This document shows positions 34,690 to 46,000 of a DNA stretch of 64,000 bases, piece after piece (position 1 is the stretch's first letter; every line of letters starts with the position of its first letter). Made by a program: the position numbers and the translations under genes. Source of the stretch: Candidatus Methylomicrobium oryzae (lineage in GTDB: Bacteria > Pseudomonadota > Gammaproteobacteria > Methylococcales > Methylomonadaceae); contig NZ_JAERVK010000010.1 in assembly GCF_016745425.1 (NCBI RefSeq), positions 62,001 to 126,000 of the forward strand, given 5' to 3'. The notes beneath the pieces were generated by a model. That model made no database searches and was not told the DNA's origin. It worked only from the letters and a program-made list of their open reading frames with translations.

Positions 34690-36249
34690 GTGCGGAGCCA
34701 ACATCATCCGGAACCGGACAACGCGGCCGCTTCCGGCGCCTTAGCCGACAGGCAGCGGATGCGGGGCTATGCCTGGGGCGTGGCCGCTCCGTTTCTCTGC
34801 ACGCTGGTCGATTGGCCGCTGCGGCATTGGGTGGGGCAGGCCGGCATTTTGATGACCTATCTGCTCGGCGTCTTCCTGGTCGCCAGCCGTTGCGGCCGCG
34901 GACCTTCCCTGATCGCTTCGCTGCTCACCGCGCCGTTGTTTGCGTTTTATTTTGCCCGGCCGATTTTTTCGTTCGCGATTCACGATCTGGAAAACATGAT
35001 CGGCCTGACCGTGATGATCGTGGTGGCCAACGTCACCGGCAGCCTGTTGGAGAAATCCAAACTCCAGGCGGAGCTGGCCAGGCAAAGGGAAATTCGCGCC
35101 AGCGCCCTTTACCGCTTGAGTAAGGATCTTGCGGCGGCGCAGGATCACGAAAGCGTGGGCCGGATCGCCGTGGAACATGTCCATGACGAGTTCGGTGCGG
35201 CTTCGGTGCTGTTAAACGCGGATGCCGATGACCGCCTGCAATTTCCGTCGAGCCTGCATTTGCCCTTCTCTTTGACCGGCATCGACCTGGCCGAAGCGCA
35301 GCGGATGTTCGAGGCGCGAAAATTCAAACAGGAAAATCATACCGCGTATTACCCGCTCAAAGGTTCGCGCGCCTGGCAGGGGATTTTGATTATGCACGCC
35401 GCCAAGCCGTTTCCGGCGCAATCCCCGGAGCGGGCCGCCTTCCTCGATACTTTTTGCCATTTGATCGCCCAGGCCCTGGAACGTTTACAGCTTGCCGCGC
35501 AAGCCAAAGAAGCAACGCTGCAGGCCGAAACCGAAGCGATGCGCAACGCCCTGTTGAGTTCCATCTCGCACGATTTGCGCACGCCTTTGACGCGCATCAT
35601 CGGCGCCGCCAATGCTTTGATCGAGAACGATACCGATCTTGAGCCTTCGGAGCGCCGCGATTTTAAATATATCGTACTGGAAGAGGCGCAGCGGATGTCC
35701 GAGCTGACGGGCAAATTGCTGGATATGGCCAGGCTCAGCAGCGGCGAAATCGTTCTGCATCCGGACTGGAACGCGCTCGAAGAGATCGTCGGCAGCGCCT
35801 TGAACCGGCTGGAGAAGCATTTGCAGGACAGGCCGGTGCGTACGGTGCTGGCGGACAACCTGCCGCTGTTGTGGATCGATGCGGTGCTGATCGAGCAGGT
35901 GCTGGTCAATCTGGTCGAAAACGCCATCAAGTACAGCCCGGCGGGCAGCCCGGTCGATATCTGCGCCCAAATTCAGGACGGCCGTTGCCGTTTGGCCGTA
36001 GCGGATTACGGTCCGGGCATTGCCAAAGGCCAGGAAACGAAAATATTCGAAAAGTTTTACCGGGGCGCCTGCGAATCCGATCAAAGCGGCGTCGGCCTCG
36101 GTTTGGCCTTATGCAAAGCGATTGTCGAGGCGCACGGCGGCCTTATCCGAGCCGGCAACCGGGCCGGAAAGGGCGCCGAATTCGTGATCCTGTTGCCGCT
36201 GCGCGACCCGCCTTCGATTGACGAGCCCGAAACCCAGGGGTGCCTCTGA
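34690..36249 (+). CDS. KdpD-like sensor histidine kinase lacking the N-terminal KdpD domain
   Basis: About 519 residues. A DUF4118 membrane domain of four short helices (residues about 25-115) is followed by a GAF-like region (about 130-270), then the H-box SSISHDLRTPLTRII (about residue 295), N-box NLVENAIKYSP and glycine boxes ADYGPGIAKG and GVGLGLALCKAI. The first two thirds of canonical KdpD (KdpD and USP domains, about 370 residues, the K+/ATP-sensing portion) are absent. I choose GTG at 34690, which has GGAG at 5 bases upstream; ATG at 34642 overlaps nhaD copy 2. No kdpFABC genes are near, so the target is probably other than K+ import. Confidence 0.85.
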   Translation: MRSQHHPEPDNAAASGALADRQRMRGYAWGVAAPFLCTLVDWPLRHWVGQAGILMTYLLGVFLVASRCGRGPSLIASLLTAPLFAFYFARPIFSFAIHDLENMIGLTVMIVVANVTGSLLEKSKLQAELARQREIRASALYRLSKDLAAAQDHESVGRIAVEHVHDEFGAASVLLNADADDRLQFPSSLHLPFSLTGIDLAEAQRMFEARKFKQENHTAYYPLKGSRAWQGILIMHAAKPFPAQSPERAAFLDTFCHLIAQALERLQLAAQAKEATLQAETEAMRNALLSSISHDLRTPLTRIIGAANALIENDTDLEPSERRDFKYIVLEEAQRMSELTGKLLDMARLSSGEIVLHPDWNALEEIVGSALNRLEKHLQDRPVRTVLADNLPLLWIDAVLIEQVLVNLVENAIKYSPAGSPVDICAQIQDGRCRLAVADYGPGIAKGQETKIFEKFYRGACESDQSGVGLGLALCKAIVEAHGGLIRAGNRAGKGAEFVILLPLRDPPSIDEPETQGCL

Positions 36250-36968
36250 TGGCGGCGGCGCATCTGATTTTGATCATCGAGGACGATCTGCAAACCCGGC
36301 GGTTCTTGAAATCCAGCCTCAATCACCGGGGATGGCGCACCGTGGAGGCCGACTGCGGCAAAACGGGCCTTGCGATGCTGGCCAGCGAAACTCCCGACCT
36401 GGTGATTCTCGACCTGGGCTTGCCGGATATGGACGGCATCGCGGTCACGCGGCGCCTCAGGCAGTTGTCCGATTTGCCCATCCTGATTCTGTCGGCCCGC
36501 AGCCAGGAGCAAAACAAAATCATGGCGCTGGATGCCGGCGCGGACGACTACCTGACCAAACCCTTCGGCAGCGGCGAACTTCATGCGCGCCTGCAGGCCC
36601 TGCTGCGCCGAGTCTCCCGGAGTTTCAGCGCGATGGAGGTGTTCGAAACCGGCCGCTTGAAGGTGGATCTGGCTCGGCGCAAGGTCTTTTTGTCCGATCA
36701 CGAAGTGCGCATTACCCCGATCGAATACCGGCTGCTTACGATACTGATAAGGCATGCCGGGGCAGTGGTGACCCACCGCCAATTACTCCAGGAAGTGTGG
36801 GGAGCCGAACACATTCACGATCAGCATTATTTGCGTATCTACATGGGCCAGTTACGCCACAAGCTGGAAGCCAATCCGGCGCGGCCGCGCTATTTGCTGA
36901 CCGAGGTCGGCGTGGGTTACCGGCTTTCGGTCAATGAAGAAGTAAAGCCTCGGGACAGTGTAGAATAA
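36249..36968 (+). CDS. KdpE/OmpR-type response regulator
   Basis: A 239-residue OmpR/PhoB-class regulator. The receiver domain has acidic residues in IIEDD (residues 8-12), the phospho-acceptor aspartate in LVILDLGLPDMDG (about residue 54), the LSAR threonine/serine position and the KPFGSGEL lysine. The C-terminal winged helix begins near residue 135 with ARRKVFLSDHEVRITPIEYRLL and ends RYLLTEVGVGYRL, close to KdpE. The start overlaps the kinase stop (TGATG), so kinase and regulator are translationally coupled. Confidence 0.9.
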   Translation: MAAAHLILIIEDDLQTRRFLKSSLNHRGWRTVEADCGKTGLAMLASETPDLVILDLGLPDMDGIAVTRRLRQLSDLPILILSARSQEQNKIMALDAGADDYLTKPFGSGELHARLQALLRRVSRSFSAMEVFETGRLKVDLARRKVFLSDHEVRITPIEYRLLTILIRHAGAVVTHRQLLQEVWGAEHIHDQHYLRIYMGQLRHKLEANPARPRYLLTEVGVGYRLSVNEEVKPRDSVE

Positions 36969-37019
36969 CTTCGAAAATGAATGCTTTCAGGGCTCATAGC
37001 GGATTTCTTTGGTGTCGCA

Positions 37020-38210
37020 ATGGCTATAAATGCCTTTAGCGCGTCCCTTCTTTCGGCGCTGCTTTTGTTTCAACCGGCCGTTTCCGATGCGATCGAGTTC
37101 CGGGATACTCAGGGGCTTTACGAAGCATTGACCCATGAAAATCTCAATGATGTTGATTTCTTGCGTAGCTCCGGCCTTTCGGTGGGCGGTTGGATTGCTG
37201 CGGGCGGAAACTATAACCCCGACCATCCCGTGGACCGTTCGAACACACCGGTTTCCTTTAATTACCGTGCGAACGAATTCAACCTGGAACAGCTCAACCT
37301 GTTCGTCGAACGGCAAACGGTGACTGGCTCTGATCAATGGGGCCTCGGGGGACGCTTCGATGGGATGTTCGGCCTCGATAGCCCGTTTACCCAGGCGGCC
37401 GGCCATTGGGACCAGCATCTGATTGACGACAACGATCTGCGTTTCTACAAGGTGGCGATTCCCCAAGCGTATGCGGAAGTCTACGCGCCGTTCGGGAATG
37501 GGGTGACGGCCAAAATCGGGCGTTTCTACACCATCATCGGCTATGAATCGGTCGCTTCGCCGCCCAACTTCTTTTATTCCCATACCTACAGCATGAAATC
37601 GTCGCCGTTTACCCATACCGGCGTCTTATTGTCGTATCCGCTGCAAAGCAACCTGACCTTCTATTCGGGCGCCGTGACCGGTGTGGATAATTTCGATCGG
37701 CAGTTCGGGGCCTGGAGTTATCTCGGCGGCTTTAACTGGACCGGTGAGGACAACGCCACCTCGTTCAGTTTCTCGGTGCTGAATGGCGATGTCAGCGAGA
37801 CGCTCGATGACAACCTGACCTATCTCAGTGCGGTGTTCCAATACCCGCTGACCGAACGCCTGCATTATGTACTGCAGCACGATCGCGGTCGGCAGGACAA
37901 CGTGATGGGCGCGGGCACAGAAACGGCCGAATGGTATTCCATTGTCCAGTACCTGACCTATTCGATTACCGATTCGCTGGGGGCGGGGCTGCGTGCCGAG
38001 TGGTTTCGCGATCAACACGGGGTCCGCTATGGTGCCGGCGAGGCAGGGTATTATGCGCTGACCGGCGGGCTGAACTGGAAACCCTTGAACTGGCTGACGG
38101 TGCGGCCGGAGATCCGCTATGAGTGGGCGGATGCGGCAAGTCCGGCGTTCAGCGGGGGCACCCAACAGGATCAGTTTCTTGCCGGCGCCGATTTTGTGGT
38201 CCAGTTTTGA
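37020..38210 (+). CDS. outer-membrane beta-barrel porin (OmpL-like/BBP2 type)
   Basis: A 396-residue protein with a signal peptide (MAINAFSASLLSALLLFQPAVSDA) and a barrel rich in alternating strands and aromatic girdle residues, ending in phenylalanine (VVQF), the usual C-terminal outer-membrane signal. SVGGWIAAGGNYN, AKIGRFYTIIGYES and the C-terminal WLTVRPEIRYEWAD with FSGGTQQDQFLAGADF are typical of putative OmpL-like beta-barrel porins. The start at 37020 gives a normal signal peptide. It may be a target of the upstream KdpE-like regulator, 51 bases away. Confidence 0.82.
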   Translation: MAINAFSASLLSALLLFQPAVSDAIEFRDTQGLYEALTHENLNDVDFLRSSGLSVGGWIAAGGNYNPDHPVDRSNTPVSFNYRANEFNLEQLNLFVERQTVTGSDQWGLGGRFDGMFGLDSPFTQAAGHWDQHLIDDNDLRFYKVAIPQAYAEVYAPFGNGVTAKIGRFYTIIGYESVASPPNFFYSHTYSMKSSPFTHTGVLLSYPLQSNLTFYSGAVTGVDNFDRQFGAWSYLGGFNWTGEDNATSFSFSVLNGDVSETLDDNLTYLSAVFQYPLTERLHYVLQHDRGRQDNVMGAGTETAEWYSIVQYLTYSITDSLGAGLRAEWFRDQHGVRYGAGEAGYYALTGGLNWKPLNWLTVRPEIRYEWADAASPAFSGGTQQDQFLAGADFVVQF

Positions 38211-38230
38211 AGGAGATTCTTAAAATACGG

Positions 38231-38298
38231 CCTCGATGGAAACCGAAGAATCGGAGGATTTTTACTTGCTCCGTTTCGGTTTTACGGTTCCATCGAGG
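38231..38298. terminator. long stem-loop between convergent genes
   Basis: Arms CCTCGATGGAA and TTCCATCGAGG pair perfectly; inside them ACCGAA/TTCGGT and CGGAG/CTCCG continue the stem. On the minus strand the stem is followed by GTATTTTAA, so it suits termination of the amino acid permease gene and may be bidirectional. Confidence 0.65.
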
Positions 38299-38330
38299 TA
38301 TGCGGTTAACTTGAATGAGCGTCGCTTGAT

Positions 38331-39740
38331 TTAGGCAAGCCGTCCAATCTTGCTGTGATACTTGGAGTAACTGAAATAAATGATCAAGCCAAGCACCAGC
38401 CAGACGAAAAACCGCAGCCAGGTCAGTGCCGGCAGGAACGCCATCAGGGCGGAGCACGAAATCATGCCCAGCACCGGAAACAGCGGGCTGAAAGGCGTGC
38501 GGAAAGGGCGCTTCATATCAGGCTGGGTAATGCGCATCACGATTACCCCGAAACAGACGATCACGAACGCGGCCAATGTGCCGATATTGACGAGTTCGGC
38601 CAGGTCGCCGAGCGGCATGAAGCCGGCAATCAAAGCCATGATCACTCCGCAAATCACGATTACTCGAACCGGGGTTTGGGTGGCCGGATTGACGGTGCAG
38701 AAAAAAGGCGAGAGCAGGCCGTCGCGGGACATCGCAAAAATGATCCGCGTCAGTCCGTAATACAGAACCAGCATGACGGTAGTCAATCCGGCGATGACAC
38801 CGGTCGAGATCAGCGCCGATGCCCAATTAACCCCGATTAATTCGAGCGCGTGGGCGACCGGAGAAGAAACGTTCAGATCGGTATAGGGCACGACGCCGGT
38901 CAAAAGCCCCGCGACCAGGATATAAACGATCGTGCAGAATGCCAGCGACGAAACGATGCCGAACGGCAGATCGCGTTGCGGGTTCCGGGCTTCTTCGGCT
39001 GCGGTCGAGACCGCGTCGAAACCGACATAAGCAAAAAAGACGATCGATGCGCCGGCCAGTACGCCGGTGGTTTTTCCGTCCGGCAGCGTTTCGAACCAGC
39101 CGAAAGGCATGAAAGGATGCCAATTGTCGGGGTTGACATTAAACACTGCGACCGAAATAAAGACTACGATCGTGATCAGCTTGACGAAGACCATCGCATT
39201 ATTGGCCTTTGCGCTCTGCTTGACGCCGATGATCAACAGAATCATCAGGACCAGGATGATCATAAAGGCCGGCAGATTGATCAGGCCGCCCAATTTGGGC
39301 GCCTTGGTCAGGGACTCCGGCAACGTAAGGCCGATAGCGGTCAGGGCATTATTGAAATAACCCGCCCAGCCGTTCGCGACGGCGGCCACCGAAATGCCGT
39401 ATTCCAGCAGCAGATCCCAGCCGATGATCCAGGCGATCAACTCACCGAACGCAGCGTAACTATAGCCGTAGGCGCTGCCGCAGCCGCCGACCGCGGCAGC
39501 GAGCTCTGCGTAAGACAGCGCCGCAAACGTGCAGGCAAAACCGGCAATGACAAAAGACAGGACGACCGCGGGACCGGATTGCGTGGCGGCTGCAATGCCG
39601 GTCAGCACGAAAATCCCCGTCCCGATGATGGCGCCGATGCCGAGAAAGGAAAGGTCCCACTTGCTCAGGCAGCGTTTCAATCCGTAATCCGATTCTTGTT
39701 CGGCCTCGACCCGTTTAGTCCGGAATATTTGCAGCGACAT
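38331..39740 (-). CDS. APC family amino acid permease
   Basis: A 469-residue transporter of the amino acid/polyamine/organocation superfamily with about 12-14 membrane helices. It resembles cationic amino acid transporter-type (YfnA-like) permeases: SFLGIGAIIGTGIFVLTGIAA in helix 1, the ELAAAVGGCGSAYGYSY block and FVGFDAVSTAAEEARNP-like region. The start at 39740 has a clear ribosome binding site (GGAG, 8 bases upstream); a start at 39800 would extend into the leader. The substrate cannot be named. It lies downstream of uvrA on the same strand. Confidence 0.9.
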   Translation of the reverse strand: MSLQIFRTKRVEAEQESDYGLKRCLSKWDLSFLGIGAIIGTGIFVLTGIAAATQSGPAVVLSFVIAGFACTFAALSYAELAAAVGGCGSAYGYSYAAFGELIAWIIGWDLLLEYGISVAAVANGWAGYFNNALTAIGLTLPESLTKAPKLGGLINLPAFMIILVLMILLIIGVKQSAKANNAMVFVKLITIVVFISVAVFNVNPDNWHPFMPFGWFETLPDGKTTGVLAGASIVFFAYVGFDAVSTAAEEARNPQRDLPFGIVSSLAFCTIVYILVAGLLTGVVPYTDLNVSSPVAHALELIGVNWASALISTGVIAGLTTVMLVLYYGLTRIIFAMSRDGLLSPFFCTVNPATQTPVRVIVICGVIMALIAGFMPLGDLAELVNIGTLAAFVIVCFGVIVMRITQPDMKRPFRTPFSPLFPVLGMISCSALMAFLPALTWLRFFVWLVLGLIIYFSYSKYHSKIGRLA

Positions 39741-39843
39741 TGTTTTTTCTCCGTTGGCAGGATGAATTAATAAAGTTGATTGTTGATTCCGGAAGTTCAT
39801 CGAGCCGGGAGTTTGCCGGGCCCTTGCCGGTTATTGTCCGCGA

Positions 39844-42663
39844 TCATTCGAAAAAACGTTGGAGGTAATGGCCTGTGAATGAAGCGGAATTGGCGGCAAT
39901 GTCCCGCGGGGTGCCTTCGGCGACCAATGTGCCGCCGCCGTCGCCGCCTTCGGGTCCCATGTCGACGATCCAGTCCGCGGTTTTGATTACGTCGAGATTG
40001 TGTTCGATCACGATTACCGTGTTGCCGTGATCGCGCAACGTGTGCAGCACCGACAGGAGTTGCTTGATGTCGTGGAAGTGCAGGCCGGTCGTCGGTTCGT
40101 CGAGAATGTACAAGGTTTTGCCGGTGTCGCGCTTGGACAGTTCCTTGGCCAGCTTGACCCGTTGGGCCTCGCCGCCGGACAGCGTGGTCGCGTTCTGGCC
40201 GAGCGTGATGTAGCTCAGGCCGACTTCGGTCAGGGTCTGCAGCTTGCGCGCGACCGAAGGGATCGCGCTGAAAAATTCGGCAGCGTCTTCGACCGTCATT
40301 TCCAGCACTTCATGGATCGTCTTGCCTTTGAAGCGGATTTCCAGGGTTTCGCGGTTGTAGCGCTTGCCGTGGCAAATTTCGCAGTTCACGAAAATGTCGG
40401 GCAGGAAGTGCATTTCGACCTTGATCACGCCGTCGCCCTTGCAGGCTTCGCAGCGTCCCCCTTTTACATTGAAGCTGAAGCGGCCGGGCGTGTAGCCGCG
40501 CGAGCGGGCTTCCGGCGTGCCGGCGAACAGGTCCCGAATCGGCGTGAACAGGCCGGTGTATGTGGCCGGGTTCGAGCGCGGCGTGCGCCCGATCGGACTC
40601 TGGTCGATGTCCACGACCTTGTCGAAATGCTCCAGGCCGTCGATTCCGTCGCAAGGCGCGGGCAGGGCGCCGGCGCGGTTGATCAGCCGTGCAGCGTGAC
40701 AATATAAGGTATCGTTGATCAGCGTCGATTTGCCGGAGCCGGATACGCCGGTCACACAGGTCAGAAGCCCGATCGGAAACGCGATGTCGACGTTTTTCAG
40801 ATTGTTGCCGCGGGCGTTGCGGATCACGATTTGCCTGTCCTTGTCGTTCGGCGTGGTTTTCTTCGGCACATGGATGCCGGTCTTGCCGGCCAGGTATTGG
40901 CCGGTCAGCGAGGCTTCGCTGGCCAGGATGTCTTCCAGCGTGCCTTGGGCGATGATCTGGCCGCCGTGAATGCCCGCGCCGGGGCCGATGTCGACGATAT
41001 GCTGCGCCGAACGGATCGCGTCTTCGTCATGTTCGACGACGATCACCGTATTGCCGAGATCGCGCAGCCGGAACAGCGTATTCAACAGGCGTTGATTGTC
41101 CCTCTGGTGCAGGCCGATCGAAGGCTCGTCGAGCACGTACATCACCCCGACCAGGCCCGCGCCGATCTGGCTCGCGAGCCGGATCCGCTGGGCTTCGCCG
41201 CCGGACAGCGTATCGGCGCTGCGGTCGAGCGTCAAATAGTCGAGGCCGACGTTGACCAGGAATTCCAGGCGTTCCTGAATCTCCTTGATGATCTTGGCCG
41301 CGACCTCGCCGCGCTTGCCCGGCAGGTTCAGCGTCTGAAAGAACGCCAGCGCCTTACGGATCGGAAAACGCGTTAGATGGTGGATGGGCAGGTCCTCGAC
41401 GAAGACATTGCGCGCCGACAGGTTCAGCCGCGCCCCGTCGCAGACGCTGCAGGGCTTCTGCGAGAGGTATTTGGCCAGTTCCTCGCGCACCATCAGCGAA
41501 TCGGTTTCATGGTAGCGCCGCTCCATAATTGCGATGATCCCTTCGAAACGGTGGCGCTTCTTTTTCGAAAAGCCGAAATCGCCGGCCAATTTGAACTCGA
41601 TTTCGTCGTTGCCGCTGCCGTACAGGATGACTGCCTGGATCTCTTTCGGCAACTCTGAAAACGGCATTTCCGGGTCGAAGCCGTAATGTTTCGCAAGCCC
41701 GAGAATGATCTGGTAGTAGTAGGCGTTACGCCGGTCCCAGCCGCGGATTGCGCCGCCGGCCAGGCTGATGTCGGGGTTGTGTACGACCAGTTCGGGGTCG
41801 AAATATTCGCGGACGCCGAGCCCGTCGCAGCTGGTGCAGGCGCCTTTCGGATTATTGAACGAAAAGATGCGCGGTTCGAGTTCGGTCAGGCTGTAGCCGC
41901 AATGCGGGCAGGCATAGCGTTCCGAGAACAGCAGTTCGGTTCCGTCGTCGAGGCAGGCCGCAATCGCCATGCCGTCGGCGATGCGCAGGGCGGTCTCGAA
42001 CGATTCGGCCAGCCTCAGCGCGATGTCTTCGCGAACCTTGAAGCGGTCGACGATCACCTCGATCGTGTGTTTCTTTTTCAGGTCGAGTGCCGGCGCCTCT
42101 TCCAGTTCGTACACGGTCCCGTCGATCCGTGCGCGGATGAAGCCTTGCGCGCGGAGGTCTTCGAGCAACTGGCTGTGCTCGCCTTTGCGTTCGCTGATTA
42201 CCGGCGCGAGCAGCATCCAGCGCTGCTCCGGCGGCTGCGCCAGTACCTGATCGACCATCTGGCTGATCGTCTGCGCTTCGAGCGAAACCTGATGTTCAGG
42301 ACAGCGCGGCGTACCGGCGCGCGCGTAAAGCAGACGCAGATAATCGTATATTTCGGTGATCGTGCCGACCGTCGAGCGCGGATTGTGCGAGGTCGATTTT
42401 TGTTCGATCGAGATCGCCGGCGACAGCCCTTCGATGTGGTCCACGTCCGGCTTTTCCATGATCGCGAGAAACTGCCGGGCATAGGCGGACAATGATTCGA
42501 CATACCGGCGCTGCCCTTCCGCATAGATCGTATCGAACGCCAGCGACGACTTGCCGGAGCCGGATAGACCGGTAATAACGATCAACTGATCACGGGGCAG
42601 GTCGAGGTCGATATTTTTCAGATTATGGGTACGGGCGCCGCGGATGCTAATGGTGTCCATCAA
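39844..42663 (-). CDS. uvrA: excinuclease ABC subunit A
   Basis: The DNA-damage recognition ATPase of nucleotide excision repair, 939 residues. Two ABC modules are complete: Walker [13 protein letters not shown] near residue 33 and [14 protein letters not shown] near 645, with signature motifs [12 protein letters not shown] and [12 protein letters not shown]. Zinc sites are seen as CPHCGY with CTSCDGLG and as CEACKGDGV with CEICHGKRY. The start could be either of the two ATG codons at 42663 and 42660. No LexA-like CTGT-N8-ACAG box was seen in the first 150 bases upstream. Confidence 0.97.
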   Translation of the reverse strand: MMDTISIRGARTHNLKNIDLDLPRDQLIVITGLSGSGKSSLAFDTIYAEGQRRYVESLSAYARQFLAIMEKPDVDHIEGLSPAISIEQKSTSHNPRSTVGTITEIYDYLRLLYARAGTPRCPEHQVSLEAQTISQMVDQVLAQPPEQRWMLLAPVISERKGEHSQLLEDLRAQGFIRARIDGTVYELEEAPALDLKKKHTIEVIVDRFKVREDIALRLAESFETALRIADGMAIAACLDDGTELLFSERYACPHCGYSLTELEPRIFSFNNPKGACTSCDGLGVREYFDPELVVHNPDISLAGGAIRGWDRRNAYYYQIILGLAKHYGFDPEMPFSELPKEIQAVILYGSGNDEIEFKLAGDFGFSKKKRHRFEGIIAIMERRYHETDSLMVREELAKYLSQKPCSVCDGARLNLSARNVFVEDLPIHHLTRFPIRKALAFFQTLNLPGKRGEVAAKIIKEIQERLEFLVNVGLDYLTLDRSADTLSGGEAQRIRLASQIGAGLVGVMYVLDEPSIGLHQRDNQRLLNTLFRLRDLGNTVIVVEHDEDAIRSAQHIVDIGPGAGIHGGQIIAQGTLEDILASEASLTGQYLAGKTGIHVPKKTTPNDKDRQIVIRNARGNNLKNVDIAFPIGLLTCVTGVSGSGKSTLINDTLYCHAARLINRAGALPAPCDGIDGLEHFDKVVDIDQSPIGRTPRSNPATYTGLFTPIRDLFAGTPEARSRGYTPGRFSFNVKGGRCEACKGDGVIKVEMHFLPDIFVNCEICHGKRYNRETLEIRFKGKTIHEVLEMTVEDAAEFFSAIPSVARKLQTLTEVGLSYITLGQNATTLSGGEAQRVKLAKELSKRDTGKTLYILDEPTTGLHFHDIKQLLSVLHTLRDHGNTVIVIEHNLDVIKTADWIVDMGPEGGDGGGTLVAEGTPRDIAANSASFTGHYLQRFFE

Positions 42664-43083
42664 GAAATTCCGTGTGACTGGTCAGCCACATACTATACGA
42701 TCAAAGAGGGGCCAAATTCAAACCGGGGAACAGCACGGAATTTCAAGGGCAATCGCCCCGATTAAAATCGAGAAATTCTGTGCAATTCCAAATCATGCCC
42801 TAACCGTAGAGGTTGAGGCCTATAAAGAAGCTTGACAATGTTCCGCCCTTATATTCTACTGTTAGAGTTAGTGCCAGAGGTGAAATAGATGGGGGCAGGT
42901 TGTAATATGAGCGGCTTGCATTGATTCTCTTGCTAATTCTGCTGAATATAATCATCTTTTTTTGAGGTAAAAACCGATTAAGGCTGTTAGTTCTACTATG
43001 CCTTATTGGATTTTACCGAAAGTCGATTTCTTCCGCTGGACATCTCGCTACTTTATATCAGACCTCTTGATCGGGCCAGCGTA
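42664..43083. other. intergenic leader upstream of the giant secreted protein
   Basis: 420 bases between divergent genes. A -35-like TTGACA occurs at 42832-42837, followed after 17 bases by TCTACT (42855-42860), a weak -10, so this is only a tentative promoter. The leader to 43084 is then over 200 bases long. An in-frame non-ATG start at 43006 exists, but residues from there show no signal peptide. No riboswitch or regulator site was recognised. Confidence 0.4.
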
Positions 43084-46000
43084 ATGCCGAATTTCCTCAA
43101 ATCGAACGATAAAAGAGTTGCCAAAATACGGACACGCCTTCTCTCCGGTCTGGTTGCCTTGCTGAGTGTTTCGCCATTAATGGCCGATAAATTCTATATT
43201 GCCACCAAAACCGACGGGAAGGTCGGCAATCTCGAATTCAAAAACGAAGATATTCTGCAGTTCGATACCTCCAAAAACGAATGGTCGGTTTTGTTCGACG
43301 GATCGGATGTGGGATTGGCCAATGAGCGAATCAACGGTTTTTATGTCGGGGACGATTATCTCCTGTTATCGCTTTCGAAAGCCGTAAAGTTGAATATTGG
43401 TGGAGAGAAAATCAGAGTTCGCGGTTCGGATATTCTGAAGTTCAACTGGGACTCGGATTCATCGCCTGGGGATAGCGAAACAAAAGGCTCCTTTGAATTA
43501 TTCTTTGACGGTTCCGATGTAGGGTTGAAACGGAATATCGACGCCTTGACGTTAGATCCGGACGGGAATCTTGTTTTCAGTCTCAACGGAATAAATAAAT
43601 TACTTACGGCGCCAGGGCAGCTTTTTTCGGCTCGTAAGCAGGATCTCGTCCGATTTATTGGCAATACCGGACCTGATACAAGCGGCTATTTCGAATTGCT
43701 GTTCGACGGCCGCAAGGCGGGTTTGGATCTGGCGAAAGAGCATATCGTCGGGGTCGATATCTATGGCGAATTCCTGTATTTCTCAACTTGGGGTAAATTT
43801 AACGTTAATGACGTGAGCGGTCGGAATGGCGACATTCTGCGGTGCGATTTGGCTATGCCGATCCTGTCGTTACCGGTCGAGTCTTGCGAAAATCCGGAAG
43901 TGATTTTTAGGGGGGGAAACGCCGGATTGACTCCGGGAAAACTACAAGACTTCCAGATTGTATTATCGCTCGACTTTGCCTTGAGCGCATCCGGCGTGGA
44001 TGAAAATCAACCGGCAGGCACACTGGTCGGCGGCTTGGCCAGCACCGACCCGGACAGCGGCGACACCTATACTTATACCTTGGTGGCCGGGACGGGCGAT
44101 ACCGATAACGGCGCCTTTACGATCGACGGCGACCAGCTGAAGACCGCGGCGGTGTTCGACTTCGAAGCCAAGGCCAGCTACAGCCTGCGGGTGCGCAGCA
44201 CCGATAGCGGTGGCCGGCCGTTCGAAAAGACTTTGACCGTGACGGTGACCGATGTGAATGACGGTCCGGCGATGACCGCGGGTGGTACCCTGAATTATAC
44301 CGAGAACGATCCGGCGACAGCGATCGATGCGTCTGTGACCGTTACCGATCAAGACAGCACGAATCTGGCTGGCGCGACCGTTTCGCTCGGCAGCAACTTC
44401 CAAAGCGGTCAGGATCAGTTGGAGTTCGCCGATCAAAATGGCATCAGCGGCAGTTATGACGCGGACACCGGCATTTTGACGCTGAGCGGCAGCGCCACGC
44501 TGGCGCAATATCAGGCGGCATTGCGCAGCGTAGCCTATCGGAATGCCTCAGAGGCTCCGAACACCACGGCGCGCACGGTGACCTGGACGGTCGACGACGG
44601 GACGGCGAACAGCGCCGGCGCCACCAGCACGATCACGATCATGCCGGTCAACGATGTACCGGCCGATCTTGTCTTGAGTTCGACAAACATTGTCGAAAAC
44701 CAACCGGTGGGCACGGCGATCGGCACATTCACCAGCACCGACCCGGACAGCGGCGATACCCATACTTATACTCTGGTGGCCGGGGCGGGCGATACCGATA
44801 ACGGCGCCTTTACGATCGACGGCGACCAGCTGAAGACCGCGGCGGTGTTCGACTTCGAAGCCAAGGCCAGCTACAGCCTGCGGGTGCGCAGCACCGACAG
44901 CGGCGGCCTGGGCTTCGAGAAAGTGCTGACGGTGACCGTCGGCAATGCGCCCGAGGCACCCACCGCCCTGACCCTGTCGGCGGCCGAGGTGGACGAAAAC
45001 CAACCGGCGGGCACGGCGATCGGCACATTCACCAGCATCGACCCGGACAGCGGCGATACCCATACTTATACTCTGGTGGCCGGGGCGGGCGATACCGATA
45101 ACGGCGCCTTTACGATCGACGGCGACCAGCTGAAGACCGCGGCGGTGTTCGACTTCGAAGCCAAGGCCAGCTACAGCCTGCGGGTGAGCAGCACCGACAG
45201 CGACGGTCTGGCGGTGGAAAAAGTGCTGACGGTGACGGTGACCGACGTGAATGACCGTCCGAGCGTAACGGCGGGCGGTACTTTGAACTACAGCGAAAAC
45301 GGTCCGGCAACCGCAATCGCGCCGACCCTAACCGTTACCGATCAAGACAGCACGAATCTGACTGGCGCGACCGTTTCGATCGGCAGCAACTTCCAAAGCG
45401 GTCAGGATGTGCTGACGTTCGTCAACCAAAACGGCATTACCGGCAGCTATGATGCGGGCACGGGCTTATTGACATTGACCGGAACCGCAACGCTGGCGAA
45501 TTACCAAGCCGCTCTGCGTGATGTTAAGTATCAGAATACCTCGGATAAGCCGAATGCCGCGCTGCGTACGGTGATCTGGATGGCCAACGATGGGCTGGCA
45601 ACCAGCGTAAGCGCCATTAGCACGATCAATGTCTCGCCGGTCAACGATGTGCCGGTGATCAGCGGCCAGACTGCGGTGAGCCTGGCGGAAGACGGCAACC
45701 GCGAGATCGTGCTGGCCGACCTGACCGTGACCGACCCGGACAATACCTATCCGGCCGACTTCACGCTGACGGTGGGTGACGGTACCCATTACACCCATAC
45801 CGGCAACACGATCACCCCCGATGCCAACTTTACCGGCACCTTGACCGTGCCGGTGGTGGTCAATGACGGGACCGACAATTCCGGCAGCTTCAACCTGACG
45901 GTGACGGTCACCGCGGTCAACGATGTGCCGGTGATCAGCGGCCAGACTGCGGTGAGCCTGGCGGAAGACGGCAACCGCGAGATCGTGCTGGCCGACCTGA

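Noticed and set aside
42664-42800. LexA (SOS) box before uvrA
   Set aside because: No CTGT-N8-ACAG match was found by eye.
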